The notes: generated by a model from the sequence alone, not told the origin. DNA of 53,475 nucleotides from Pseudorhizobium xiangyangii (GCF_020531965.1 NZ_JAJAWH010000029.1:1-53475), one strand, 5' to 3'. Shown: positions 25,872 to 34,542, counted from the first letter of the stretch. Program-made: numbers and translations.

Positions 25872-28190
25872 ATGACCATGGATCAGGTAAATTTCCGAAT
25901 GCGGCCCAATTTCCGCAACGATCGGCCCGACGGCGACAGCTTCATCGATCTGGATAAACTCTGGAGCGCGGTCGTTCGGCGTCTCGGGGTGATCATCGCC
26001 TGCGTGGCGGCGGCGGTCGTTCTTGCGGGCATCTACCTGTTCACCGCCCAGCCGGTCTACACGGCCATGACCCAGATCCTGATCGACGAGAACCTTTCCC
26101 GCTTCGCGGAGGAGGAGGACAGCTCGCAGACGGCACAACAGATCGACAATCGCATGTCGAGTGCGGTCGAAATCCTCAAGTCAAAGGCTCTGGCACTGCG
26201 GGTCGTGGACAACGCCCAGCTTGACCAGAACGAGATACTCGTCAATCCGCCGCAGGGTCCTGTCGATCTCGCGAAGAGTACCGTGCGGAGCGTGGTTTCC
26301 GCGCTGCTGCCGGGCGGCCCTCCGGCAACGGAAGAAGCCATGCGGGCAGGCCGGCGCGAAAAGGCTGCCGCGATCCTGCAGCAGTCGCTGACGGTCGAGC
26401 GCGTTGGGCGCAGCTCGGTCATTGCCGTGGCGACCCGCTCTCCCGACGCGAGGCTCTCCGCTCTCATCGCCAAGACTTACGCGAGTGCCTATCTCGAGGA
26501 GCAACTGAACGCCAATTTCGATGCGACGGAACGTGCCTCCGTCTGGCTGCAGGAGAGACTGACGGACCTCAACACGCGCTCGCAGCAGGCGTCTCTGGCT
26601 GTGGAACAATACAAGACCGAACACGGGCTGGTATCTCCGCGCGGCGAGCTTATGTCGACCCAGCAGCTTTCCGACCTGAACAGCCAGCTTATCGTGGCCC
26701 AAGCGGATGCCGCGACCGCATCGGCCAGATACGAACAGTACAAGGTGATCCTCGATCAGGGACAAGAGGCCGCTGTCAGCAACGCCGTTGTCTCATCGAG
26801 AGATACAGATAACTCGATCCTGCAGGACCTGCGGAAGCGGTTCATTTCCATCAACGAGCGAGAACAGGCGATCGTTCAGCAGTTCGGCGCTGACCATCCG
26901 CAGGCCGTTGCCCTCAAGGCGGGGAAGGCGGACCTGTCGCGTCAAATCTATACGGAGCTGGAACAGCTGACGGGAAGCTTCCGCAACGAATTCGAAGTGG
27001 CAAGCTCTCGGGAGAGGTCGCTTCGCGATAGCATCGAGAAGGTTGCTGGTCGGAACTCCGAGGCGAATGTCTCGATGGTCCAGCTTTCGGAACTGGAACA
27101 GAAGGCGGCCGCCCTCAAGACGCTCTACCAGTCCTATCTCGCTCGTTTCGAGCAGGCTTCGCAGCAGCAGTCGTTTCCGATCGCAAAGGCGCGGGTGATT
27201 TCCGAGGCCGGCGTGCCTACCGCGCCTTCCAGCCCACGCAAGACATTGACGATGGCGCTTTCGCTGGTTCTCGGCCTGCTTGCCGGTGGTGCCATTGCGG
27301 GCTTCCTGGAATTCCGCGAACGGTTCTTCCGGACGGGTGAGGATGTCCAGGACAAGCTCGGCATGCGGTTCCTCGGTTATCTGCCGCATATTGGCGGACA
27401 AAAAGCCCAGGCAAGTACCGCGACTGAGGCCGAAACCCTGCCGCAAACAATGCCCGAAGGGGAACGGATCGACTTCCGGCAGATGATGCGGGTAGCGGTC
27501 GAGTCGCCGCGGTCAAGCTTTGCGGAGACGTTGCGGAACACTCGCCTGGCCTGTGATATCGTGTTGCAAGGTCGCAAGTGCCGGATCATCGGCGTCGTCT
27601 CCTGCCTTCCCGGTGAAGGCAAGTCCACAGTTGCCGCAAACTTCGCGGGTCTGCTGGCCGCCAGCGGTCTGCGCACTCTGGTCATCGACGGGGACCTTCG
27701 CAATCCGGGATTGAGCAAGATGCTCGCAACCGAACCTGAGACCGGCATTGTCGAAGTGGCGCTCCAGGAAACGGAATGGACGAAAGCGGTTCGCGTCGAC
27801 CGGCGTTCGAAGCTGGCGATCATGCCGGTTGCGACGCGTGGGAAAACGCTCGCCCACACCAGTGAGCTCCTGTCGTCGAACGGCATGACGAAGTTTCTGG
27901 AAAGCGTCCGGGAAACCTTTGACGTCATCGTGGTTGACTTGGCGCCGCTTGCTCCAGTCATCGATGCCAAGGCGTTCGAGCCACATGTGGACGGCTTCGT
28001 TTTCGTTGCGAAATGGGGCGTGACGCCCGTGAAGACGGTCCAGAACGTGCTCGATTCAGACCCACAGATCGCATCGAAGGTGATCGGCGTCATTCTGAAC
28101 GACACCGAGATGTCGCGACTGTCCCGTTACGCGGATGCGGGTGCTCCGGAACAGTTCCGTGAGCAGTACATGGCCTACTACCAGAACTGA
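25872..28190 (+). CDS. exoP: Chain-length regulator and tyrosine autokinase ExoP
   Basis: Inner-membrane polysaccharide co-polymerase of about 772 residues. A Wzz domain with two membrane segments (about 37-57 and 458-478) flanks a long periplasmic coiled-coil part. The cytosolic BY-kinase domain has Walker A GEGKST (581-586), Walker A' TLVIDGD (602-608) and a Walker B-like VIVVDLAPL. The tail ends in a tyrosine cluster (QYMAYYQN), the usual autophosphorylation site. It steers polymer length with ExoQ and ExoT. Starts at 25854, 25872 and 25878 are possible; 25872 is chosen because AAGG lies just before it and the hairpin crowds the first ATG. Confidence 0.92.
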   Translation: MTMDQVNFRMRPNFRNDRPDGDSFIDLDKLWSAVVRRLGVIIACVAAAVVLAGIYLFTAQPVYTAMTQILIDENLSRFAEEEDSSQTAQQIDNRMSSAVEILKSKALALRVVDNAQLDQNEILVNPPQGPVDLAKSTVRSVVSALLPGGPPATEEAMRAGRREKAAAILQQSLTVERVGRSSVIAVATRSPDARLSALIAKTYASAYLEEQLNANFDATERASVWLQERLTDLNTRSQQASLAVEQYKTEHGLVSPRGELMSTQQLSDLNSQLIVAQADAATASARYEQYKVILDQGQEAAVSNAVVSSRDTDNSILQDLRKRFISINEREQAIVQQFGADHPQAVALKAGKADLSRQIYTELEQLTGSFRNEFEVASSRERSLRDSIEKVAGRNSEANVSMVQLSELEQKAAALKTLYQSYLARFEQASQQQSFPIAKARVISEAGVPTAPSSPRKTLTMALSLVLGLLAGGAIAGFLEFRERFFRTGEDVQDKLGMRFLGYLPHIGGQKAQASTATEAETLPQTMPEGERIDFRQMMRVAVESPRSSFAETLRNTRLACDIVLQGRKCRIIGVVSCLPGEGKSTVAANFAGLLAASGLRTLVIDGDLRNPGLSKMLATEPETGIVEVALQETEWTKAVRVDRRSKLAIMPVATRGKTLAHTSELLSSNGMTKFLESVRETFDVIVVDLAPLAPVIDAKAFEPHVDGFVFVAKWGVTPVKTVQNVLDSDPQIASKVIGVILNDTEMSRLSRYADAGAPEQFREQYMAYYQN

Positions 28191-28205
28191 TTGCCGGTGG
28201 AGCGG

Positions 28206-28236
28206 GTTCGCGCGGCCTGACCGAGGCCACGCGAAC
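28206..28236. terminator. Bidirectional hairpin between exoP and the TRAP operon
   Basis: A stem of 12 pairs with one mismatch (GTTCGCGCGGCCT / AGGCCACGCGAAC) and a 5-base loop fills the gap between two convergent genes. It is placed to end both transcripts, although no T run is present. Confidence 0.55.
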
Positions 28237-28272
28237 GTTGCTCAAACGTGGTGTATGTCGCTGGCTACGGGC

Positions 28273-29556
28273 TTAGAAGCCTGCCAGCCGCGGCAGCCAC
28301 GTGGAGAGGGTAGGCATGAAGGTCACAAGCAGAAGGACAACCACATAAGCGAGGAGGAAGGGGGAAATCTCCCGGGTGATCTCGCTTACCCTGATCTTGA
28401 CGACCGACGACACCACAAACAGCAGCGCGCCGACGGGCGGCGTGATCAGCCCGATCGTCAGGTTCAGGATGACGACCATCGCAAACTGGATCGGGTCGAT
28501 ACCCAGCTGGAAGGCGATCGGTGCCAGGATGGGCACCAGGATCATCACGCCGGGTAGCGGGTCCATGAACATGCCGAACACCAGCAGCAGAACGTTGACC
28601 GCAAGCAGGAAGACGAGCGGGCTCAGGTCCCAGCCGATAATGGTATCCGCCATGAACTGTGGCACGCCCTCGATGATCAGCACCCATGCAAAGGCGCGGG
28701 CGGAGGCGAGGATGAGCAGGATGCCCACGGTCACCATCGCCGAGCGGAAGATGATGTCGGGCAGGTCCTTCACCTTCAACGAGCGGTAGATGAACATGCC
28801 GCAGAAGAGTGCGTAGAAGACCGCGATGACCGAAGCTTCCGTTGGCGTGAACCAGCCCATGCGAATGCCGCCGACGACAATCACGATAAGGGCCATTGCA
28901 GGCACGGCGTAGAACGTGTTGGAGATCATCTCCCGCACGGTGGGTCGTATGTCCATCGAACGGTAGTTGCGCTTGCGCGAGATGTAGAAGTTCACGACGC
29001 ACATCGCCGCCGAGATGACGAGGCCAGGGACGACGCCGGCGAGGAAAAGCCCGCCCACCGAGACCCGCGGGTCCTGCAGTGCATAGATGATCATGGTGAT
29101 GGACGGCGGAATGATGGGATCGACAACGGCGACGGCTGCAGCAAGAGCCGAGGCATAACGCTTGTCGTAGCCGCTCTTTTCCATCATCCGGATGGACATC
29201 GCGCCGGGGCCTGCGGCAGCGGCCAGTGCCGAGCCCGAAATGCCGGCGAAGAGGGTCGTGGAGATGATGCTTGCATAGCCGAGGCCGCCACGCGCGCGGC
29301 CGACGAACTGCGCAGCAAGGCGCAGGAGATGGTGGGTAAGCGCCCCACCTGTCATCAGTTCGGCGGCAAGGATAAAGAACGGTACGGCGAGCAGCGGGAA
29401 ACTGTCCACGCCCGTAAACATCTCCTTGATCACCACGATCTGAGGGTAGTTGCTGCCGAGAACCACCGCCAGCCATGTTGCAATGGCAAGGGTGAAGGCG
29501 ACAGGCACGCCCAGTGCCAGCAGGATGAAGAACGAGACGAAGAGAATGATGATCAT
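28273..29556 (-). CDS. TRAP transporter large permease (DctM type)
   Basis: Inner-membrane protein of 427 residues with about twelve segments, the transport subunit of a tripartite ATP-independent periplasmic transporter driven by an ion gradient. Typical blocks are LLALGVPVAFTLA near the start, LFAGISGSALAAAAGPGAMSIRMM, PPSITMIIYAL and GLITPPVGALLFVVSSV. The ATG at 29556 gives the usual length of about 426 residues; upstream codons have no family similarity. It is last in the DctP-DctQ-DctM operon. The substrate, usually an organic acid or sugar acid, is unknown. Confidence 0.9.
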   Translation of the reverse strand: MIIILFVSFFILLALGVPVAFTLAIATWLAVVLGSNYPQIVVIKEMFTGVDSFPLLAVPFFILAAELMTGGALTHHLLRLAAQFVGRARGGLGYASIISTTLFAGISGSALAAAAGPGAMSIRMMEKSGYDKRYASALAAAVAVVDPIIPPSITMIIYALQDPRVSVGGLFLAGVVPGLVISAAMCVVNFYISRKRNYRSMDIRPTVREMISNTFYAVPAMALIVIVVGGIRMGWFTPTEASVIAVFYALFCGMFIYRSLKVKDLPDIIFRSAMVTVGILLILASARAFAWVLIIEGVPQFMADTIIGWDLSPLVFLLAVNVLLLVFGMFMDPLPGVMILVPILAPIAFQLGIDPIQFAMVVILNLTIGLITPPVGALLFVVSSVVKIRVSEITREISPFLLAYVVVLLLVTFMPTLSTWLPRLAGF

Positions 29557-29608
29557 GATCGGGCTTCTTGCAAGGTGCTTGTGCGGGGAGGAGTGAGCGC
29601 GATTGCTG

Positions 29609-30118
29609 TCAGGCAGCAACCGGCGGTGCGTCATCCTCGCCTTGAAGCGCGCTCATGCCGCCCTTCAGATAGGTTTTCAGGACCAGCAGAACGTGGACGA
29701 TGAGAAGGCCGAAGCCGATCGGCATGGCGAGATAGATGTAGCCGAAGGGAATTCGCGTGGAGGGCGTGGTCTGGAACATGGTGCGTTCCACGTAGCTCTT
29801 GCCTGCCCATATCATCGTGACGAAGAAGGCGAGCATGATGATGGCCACGAGGATACGAACGAGGAATGCTTTGCGTTCGCTTAAGGCCAACTGCAGGTTA
29901 TCGATGGCGACCAGGCCGCCGTGACGCAGTGTCAGCCCCGCTCCAATGAAGGTCAGCCAGATCATCATATGACGAGCGACCTCGTCCGACCACGTGATGG
30001 AGTGATTGGTGACGTATCGGAGGGTTACGTTCGTGAACACCAGAATGGCCATCGCGGACAGAATGCCAATCAGCGCCCAACGGTTGGCCTCCAGAAATAT
30101 TGTTTCTGCCTTGCGCAT
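29609..30118 (-). CDS. TRAP transporter small permease (DctQ type)
   Basis: Inner-membrane protein of 169 residues with four membrane segments, the small subunit of the TRAP transporter. It shows the family pattern ANRWALIG..., NHSITWSDEVARHMMIWLTFIGAGLTLRHGGLVAIDNL and a C-terminal GFGLLIVHVLLVL. The ATG at 30118 is preferred because GGGGGAG ends 6 bases upstream; the ATG two codons earlier touches that site. A 52-base gap leads to the large permease. Confidence 0.88.
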   Translation of the reverse strand: MRKAETIFLEANRWALIGILSAMAILVFTNVTLRYVTNHSITWSDEVARHMMIWLTFIGAGLTLRHGGLVAIDNLQLALSERKAFLVRILVAIIMLAFFVTMIWAGKSYVERTMFQTTPSTRIPFGYIYLAMPIGFGLLIVHVLLVLKTYLKGGMSALQGEDDAPPVAA

Positions 30119-30153
30119 GGCCATCTCCCCCTTGGCTGGAACGTCGAAAGAAT

Positions 30154-30181
30154 GGCACCCCCGCAGGTTGGCGGGGGTGCC
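30154..30181 (-). terminator. GC-rich intercistronic hairpin between dctP- and dctQ-type genes
   Basis: GGCACCCCCGC and GCGGGGGTGCC make a perfect 11-base-pair stem with a 6-base loop directly after the binding-protein gene. No T run follows. It probably protects the upstream message or ends part of the transcripts, so that more binding protein than permease is made. Confidence 0.6.
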
Positions 30182-30189
30182 TCCGATTG

Positions 30190-31182
30190 CTATTTCGTTG
30201 CAATGATCTGGTCGATGAGTTCCTTCGAATAGGACTCATAGTACTGATCATAGGCAGCCTGAATGGCCTGCTGGAATTGCGCCTTCTGCTCGTCGCTCAG
30301 CACGTTGACCTGAATACCGGCTGCCTTTGCGGTCTCGACGCCGTTCTTTTCGGAATCGTCGACGAAGGTGCGCATGGCTTCCTTCCCCTTCAACGCGCCA
30401 TCGGCGAAGATCTTCTTGTCTTCATCCGACAGGCTGTCCCAGAAGGTCGGCGAGACGATCAGCATTGCCGGCGAATAAACATGGCCAGAAACGGTCAGGT
30501 ACTTCTGCACTTCCCACAGTTTCGCGGAGACGATGACGGAGAGCGGGTTCTCTTGGCCGTCGATGGCGCCCTGCTGCAGGGCCGGGATAACTTCCGGCCA
30601 GGACATGGGTGTCGGCGCGGCGCCGGCGGTTTCAAAGGCAGCGATGTGAACCGGGTTTTCCATCGTGCGGATCTTGAGGCCGGCAAGATCTTCCGGCTTC
30701 TCGATCGGCTGACGATTATTGGTGATGTGGCGGAAGCCCTGTTCGCCCCAAGCCAGCGCGATCAACTGACGATCGGTGAATTTCGCCAGGATGTCCTCGC
30801 CGAGAGGACCATCGAGCACGGCGCGGGCGTGGCCGAGGTCGCGAAAGAGGAACGGGACGTCCGTCACGCCGATTTCCGGCACGAAATTGGACAGTGCGCC
30901 GGAAGAAACGACGACGGCCTGAACGCCTGTTCCGAGCTGAAGGCCTTCGATGACTTCGCGCTCGCCGCCCTGAGCGGAGGAGGGGAAGTGCGTGAACGTG
31001 AACCGGCCGCCACTGGTTTCAGTGACGTACTTGTCCCAGCCATCGGCAGCAGCGCCGTAATGGGACTCCTTGGCCAATGCGTAGGCGATCTTAACTTCGG
31101 TGCTCTGGGCAAATGCGCCTGTAGCCCAAAGGCTGGATACGACGAAGCCGGCAGCGGTGACGCGACCGATAAGCATGTTCAT
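30190..31182 (-). CDS. TRAP transporter solute-binding protein (DctP type)
   Basis: Periplasmic binding protein of 330 residues. The signal peptide ends near Ala25 (TGAFAQ). The family blocks are VKIAYALAKESHYGAAADGWDKYV, LAGLKIRTMENPVHIAAFETAGAAPTPMSWPEVIPALQQGAIDGQENP and the closing SKELIDQI. The Arg in KIRTMENP is the residue that normally grips the ligand's carboxylate. GAGGAGG precedes the ATG at 31182. It is first in its operon; no regulator gene stands beside it. Confidence 0.9.
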   Translation of the reverse strand: MNMLIGRVTAAGFVVSSLWATGAFAQSTEVKIAYALAKESHYGAAADGWDKYVTETSGGRFTFTHFPSSAQGGEREVIEGLQLGTGVQAVVVSSGALSNFVPEIGVTDVPFLFRDLGHARAVLDGPLGEDILAKFTDRQLIALAWGEQGFRHITNNRQPIEKPEDLAGLKIRTMENPVHIAAFETAGAAPTPMSWPEVIPALQQGAIDGQENPLSVIVSAKLWEVQKYLTVSGHVYSPAMLIVSPTFWDSLSDEDKKIFADGALKGKEAMRTFVDDSEKNGVETAKAAGIQVNVLSDEQKAQFQQAIQAAYDQYYESYSKELIDQIIATK

Positions 31183-31326
31183 AAGTATTCCTCCTCAACA
31201 CGAGACCATACGGGTATGAAAGGTCCTTGATGGTCCATCGGTGAAAATGGCGACACGGTCAAGATGTCAGGTAACCGGAGGCGTACGCTCGGCGGGCGGG
31301 TGTCCGAAAATTTTTACGCGGTATGC

Positions 31327-31351
31327 GGAATAAAAGCTCGCGGCGAACGTA
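31327..31351 (+). promoter_or_regulatory. Candidate ECF-type promoter
   Basis: GGAAT at 31327-31331 and CGTA at 31348-31351 are 16 bases apart, close to the GGAAC-N16/17-CGT pattern of ECF sigma promoters. It ends 9 bases before the sigma factor start, so the message would be nearly leaderless. Autoregulation would be typical of such genes, but this is an inference. Confidence 0.35.
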
Positions 31352-31360
31352 TATGAAGAC

Positions 31361-31909
31361 ATGAGCTCAAGCAGAGACCCTTTCGATGTGATCGGCCAGT
31401 TGGCGGCGCTTCGCCGGTACGCGCGTTCGCTCGCGCGAGACGGGGATGACGCCGAGGACCTGGTGCACGACGCTCTGGTTCGCGCCTATGAGCGAAAGCA
31501 GACGTTCAAGACCGGTGGCAACCTGAAGAACTGGCTGCTTTCGATCGTTCACAACACCTACATCGATCGCCTTCGGCAGTCGCGCTCGCAACATGCGAGG
31601 CTGACTGCAGCGGCGCAATTGACGGAGATCAATGATCGTACCGATCCTGATCACGCGGTCCGTCTGCGCCAGTTGCAGAACGCCTTCTTTGTCCTTCCGG
31701 ATGAACAACGCGATGCCCTTCATCTCGTGGCAATCGAAGGCCTGTCCTATCAACAGGCGGCCGAGTCACTGGGAATCCCCGTCGGGACCCTGATGTCGCG
31801 CATTTCGCGCGCCAGAGAAAAGCTGCGGGCCCTGGAACAGAGTGAGAAAGACGTGCGCCGGAACTCTCACCTGAAAATTATCGGAGGCGGAAAAGATGAC
31901 ACTGACTGA
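31361..31909 (+). CDS. ECF-type RNA polymerase sigma factor
   Basis: Sigma-70 family regulator of 182 residues with regions 2 and 4 only. Region 2 is seen in YARSLARDGDDAEDLVHDALVRAYERKQTFKTGGNLKNWLLSIVHNTYIDRLRQ (about 20-80); region 4 in ALHLVAIEGLSYQQAAESLGIPVGTLMSRISRAREKL (about 125-162), including the promoter-reading helix. Its end overlaps the anti-sigma gene by 14 bases, so the pair is co-translated. It probably directs transcription of its own operon under an envelope or oxidative stress that releases it from the membrane partner. Confidence 0.92.
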   Translation: MSSSRDPFDVIGQLAALRRYARSLARDGDDAEDLVHDALVRAYERKQTFKTGGNLKNWLLSIVHNTYIDRLRQSRSQHARLTAAAQLTEINDRTDPDHAVRLRQLQNAFFVLPDEQRDALHLVAIEGLSYQQAAESLGIPVGTLMSRISRAREKLRALEQSEKDVRRNSHLKIIGGGKDDTD

Positions 31910-32669
31910 TCCGATACTGCCCGGCGACCTTGACGCATATATCGACGAGCAACTTGATGTCAGCCGTCGTATCGAGGTCGAGGCCTACCTTTCGGAATAC
32001 CCGGAGGCAGCGGCCAGGGTCATGGCCGACCTGCGTGTCCGGGGTGAACTGCGACTGGCGCTTGCTCGATCTGACGTTCACGGTCGCCCGGCGACCCGCG
32101 AAGCGGCGCGGCGGCTTCAAGGCGCCTTGTCGAACCGGCGACTCTTCCGGGCATTTCAGCGCTTTGCCGCAGCCCTGGCACTTGTGACGATCGGTTGGGC
32201 AGCCAACGGCTATCTCAAGCCCTTCGAACCCCGGGAGGTTATCGCGTCCGTACCGACGCCTGCTTTCGTGGAAGAGGCCGTTCGTGCGCACGGTACCGCG
32301 ATGTTGCGGGGGCGCATGCCATCGCAACACGAGGCCCCGGACTTCGATGCCGGCGACGTGCGTGCCGCAACGGGCATCGTAATGCCTGATCTGCCCGACG
32401 ACTGGCAGGTCACGGACGTCCAGATCTTCCCGTCCGCCTTCGGCCCCAGTGTCGAGATGGCAATTCGGCAGGAGGGCGATAGCCGAATTTCTCTGTTTGC
32501 CGTGCGGCCCGGCACGTTCTCGGTGGAGCCCGTGTCTGAGGCACAGGTCGCTGACGCACAGGCGTCCTACTGGCAGTCCGGAGACGTCGCCTACGCCCTT
32601 GTCGCCGACCACGGCAATGCTGCCGATCTTAAACAGCAAGCCGAAGCGCTTGCCCGTAATCTTCGTTGA
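31896..32669 (+). CDS. Membrane-bound anti-sigma factor
   Basis: Protein of 257 residues with a cytosolic N-terminal part (PGDLDAYIDEQLDVSRRIEVEAYLSEYPEAAARVMADL, about 9-47) of the anti-sigma type. A single membrane helix lies at about 88-107 (FQRFAAALALVTIGWAANGYL), followed by a periplasmic domain of about 150 residues. The His/Cys zinc motif of ZAS anti-sigma factors is absent. The gene overlaps the sigma gene by 14 bases with GGAGG upstream, which supports direct partnership. The signal sensed by the periplasmic domain is unknown. Confidence 0.8.
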   Translation: MTLTDPILPGDLDAYIDEQLDVSRRIEVEAYLSEYPEAAARVMADLRVRGELRLALARSDVHGRPATREAARRLQGALSNRRLFRAFQRFAAALALVTIGWAANGYLKPFEPREVIASVPTPAFVEEAVRAHGTAMLRGRMPSQHEAPDFDAGDVRAATGIVMPDLPDDWQVTDVQIFPSAFGPSVEMAIRQEGDSRISLFAVRPGTFSVEPVSEAQVADAQASYWQSGDVAYALVADHGNAADLKQQAEALARNLR

Positions 32670-32686
32670 ACTCACAGGAGAACTAT

Positions 32687-33403
32687 ATGAACACTGTTCC
32701 ACCCCGCTTCGGCTATCAGGCGACACAGTCGCAGGCGCTCTTCGACGAGGGTCTGCGCAAGCACATGCTGCGCGTCTACAACTATATGGGCCTTGGCCTG
32801 GTTGTGACGGGCCTTGTTGCCTTCATCGTTGGCACGACGCCGGCTCTCTACGTCCCGATCTTCTCGTCGCCGCTCAAGTGGGTCGTGATGCTCGCGCCGC
32901 TGGCCTTCGTGTTCTTCTTCACGTTCCGCATTCAGACCATGTCGGCCTCGGCTGCCCAGATGACCTTCTGGGCCTTCTGCGCGGTCATGGGGCTGTCGCT
33001 GGCATCGGTGTTCCTGGTGTTCACCGGCGCAAGCATCACGCGCACGTTCTTCATCGCTGCCACCATGTTCGGCTCCACCAGCCTTTACGGCTACGTGACC
33101 AAGCGCGACCTGTCGAAAATGGGCTCGTTCCTGATCATGGGTCTGATTGGCGTGGTGATCGCTTCGGTCGTCAACATCTTCCTCGGCTCGAGCGCGCTGC
33201 AATTCGCGATCTCGGTCATCGGTATCGTCGTATTCGTCGGCCTGACGGCCTACGACACGCAGAATATCAAGGAACAGTATGCCGAGAACGTCGACCAGGA
33301 GTCCCAGCAGAAGATCGCTGTATTCGGTGCGCTGTCGCTCTACCTCAACTTCGTGAACATCTTCCAGCTGCTGCTGAACTTCACGGGTGACCGGGAGAGC
33401 TGA
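32687..33403 (+). CDS. ybhL: Bax inhibitor-1/YccA family membrane protein
   Basis: Inner-membrane protein of 238 residues with seven hydrophobic segments, family BI-1 (YbhL/YccA). Family marks are MLRVYNYMGLGLVVTGLVAF near the start, FVGLTAYDTQNIKEQYAEN and the closing SLYLNFVNIFQLLLNFTG. The two Asp-containing helices fit the pH-sensitive Ca2+-leak channel known from a bacterial homologue; this is family knowledge only. The ATG at 32687 has AGGAG 6 bases upstream. It follows the anti-sigma gene by 17 bases and is probably in the same operon. A strong terminator follows. Confidence 0.88.
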   Translation: MNTVPPRFGYQATQSQALFDEGLRKHMLRVYNYMGLGLVVTGLVAFIVGTTPALYVPIFSSPLKWVVMLAPLAFVFFFTFRIQTMSASAAQMTFWAFCAVMGLSLASVFLVFTGASITRTFFIAATMFGSTSLYGYVTKRDLSKMGSFLIMGLIGVVIASVVNIFLGSSALQFAISVIGIVVFVGLTAYDTQNIKEQYAENVDQESQQKIAVFGALSLYLNFVNIFQLLLNFTGDRES

Positions 33404-33430
33404 TCACCTTCCAGAAGTGAGTTCGAAACA

Positions 33431-33459
33431 ACATGGCGCGGCTTGGTCCGCGCCATGTT
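33431..33459 (+). terminator. Terminator after the BI-1 gene
   Basis: ACATGGCGCGG and CCGCGCCATGT form a perfect 11-base-pair stem with a 6-base loop, followed by TTTGCGTT. It ends the sigma/anti-sigma/BI-1 operon and separates it from exoB. Confidence 0.7.
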
Positions 33460-33558
33460 TGCGTTATGGGTGCGCAACGGATCGCAGCGCCTTATTTCCA
33501 TCGCGGTGTCTCCGTCTATAGTGCCGGTTGTACGCAACCTGTCTGGATTGAGATTCGC

Positions 33559-34542
33559 ATGACGCAAAAGAAAGTTCTGGTCGTTGGTGGGGCCGGTTAC
33601 ATCGGATCCCATACATGTCTTGTTCTCGCCGAGCGGGGCTATCAGCCGATCGTCTTCGATAATCTCTCGAACGGCCACGCAGAGTTCGCTCGCTGGGGAC
33701 CGTTGGAGGAAGGCGACATCCGGGACCGTGCACGGCTCGACGAGGTTTTCGCCGAGCACCAGCCCGATGCCGTGCTGCACTTCGCGGCTCTGATCGAAGT
33801 CGGCGAGTCGGTGAAGGACCCGGTTGGCTTCTACGAGAACAATGTCATCGGTGCGCTCACGCTTCTGGCGGCTACGATGTCCGCCGGTGTTGAGGCATTC
33901 GTCTTTTCGTCCACCTGCGCAACCTACGGGCTGCCGGAACAGGTGCCGATGGACGAGACCCACCGGCAGGCTCCGATCAATCCCTATGGTCGGACGAAAT
34001 GGGTCATCGAACAGGCGCTCAAGGATTACGGCACCTACAAGGGCCTGCGCTCGGTGATGCTGCGCTACTTCAACGCCGCGGGAGCAGATTTCGAAGGACG
34101 TATCGGCGAGTGGCACTCGCCCGAGACACATGCCGTTCCGCTGGCGATCGAAGCTGCGCTCGGTCGGCGGGATGGTTTCAAGGTATTCGGCAGCGATTAC
34201 GATACGCGCGATGGAACCTGCGTCCGGGATTACATCCATGTCCTCGACCTAGCGGATGCGCACGTCCGGGCCGTCGACTATCTTCTCGGCGGCGGGGAAA
34301 CTGTCGAACTCAATCTTGGTACCGGCACGGGCACGACGGTGAAGGAGTTGCTGTCCGCAATCTCCGATGTGTCTGGTCGGCCGTTCCCCGTCGAATATGT
34401 CGGCCGGCGGGACGGTGACTCCACATCGCTCGTCGCCAATAACGACAAGGCGCGCGATGTGCTTGGTTGGCAGCCGCAATACAGCCTCGAGGATATCATT
34501 CGTTCCGCCTGGAACTGGCATTCCCGAAGCAACCGCGGTTAG
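33559..34542 (+). CDS. exoB: UDP-glucose 4-epimerase ExoB/GalE
   Basis: Cytosolic NAD-bound epimerase of 327 residues that makes UDP-galactose, the donor for the first sugar of succinoglycan and for lipopolysaccharide. The dinucleotide motif GGAGYIGSH is at 10-18, the catalytic SST at 118-120 and Tyr143-xxx-Lys147 (YGRTK). The ATG at 33559 gives a length like S. meliloti ExoB (about 328); the upstream part of the frame lies in the BI-1 terminator. In S. meliloti exoB stands beside exoZ; here it is about 5.4 kb beyond exoP. Confidence 0.88.
   Translation: MTQKKVLVVGGAGYIGSHTCLVLAERGYQPIVFDNLSNGHAEFARWGPLEEGDIRDRARLDEVFAEHQPDAVLHFAALIEVGESVKDPVGFYENNVIGALTLLAATMSAGVEAFVFSSTCATYGLPEQVPMDETHRQAPINPYGRTKWVIEQALKDYGTYKGLRSVMLRYFNAAGADFEGRIGEWHSPETHAVPLAIEAALGRRDGFKVFGSDYDTRDGTCVRDYIHVLDLADAHVRAVDYLLGGGETVELNLGTGTGTTVKELLSAISDVSGRPFPVEYVGRRDGDSTSLVANNDKARDVLGWQPQYSLEDIIRSAWNWHSRSNRG

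Noticed and set aside
32670-32686. ybhL-type structured RNA in front of the BI-1 gene
   Set aside because: Only 17 bases separate it from the anti-sigma gene, too little for the known leader RNA.
33433-33558. Extended N-terminus of ExoB
   Set aside because: The extra codons run through the BI-1 terminator; the ATG at 33559 starts right at the Rossmann fold as in other epimerases.
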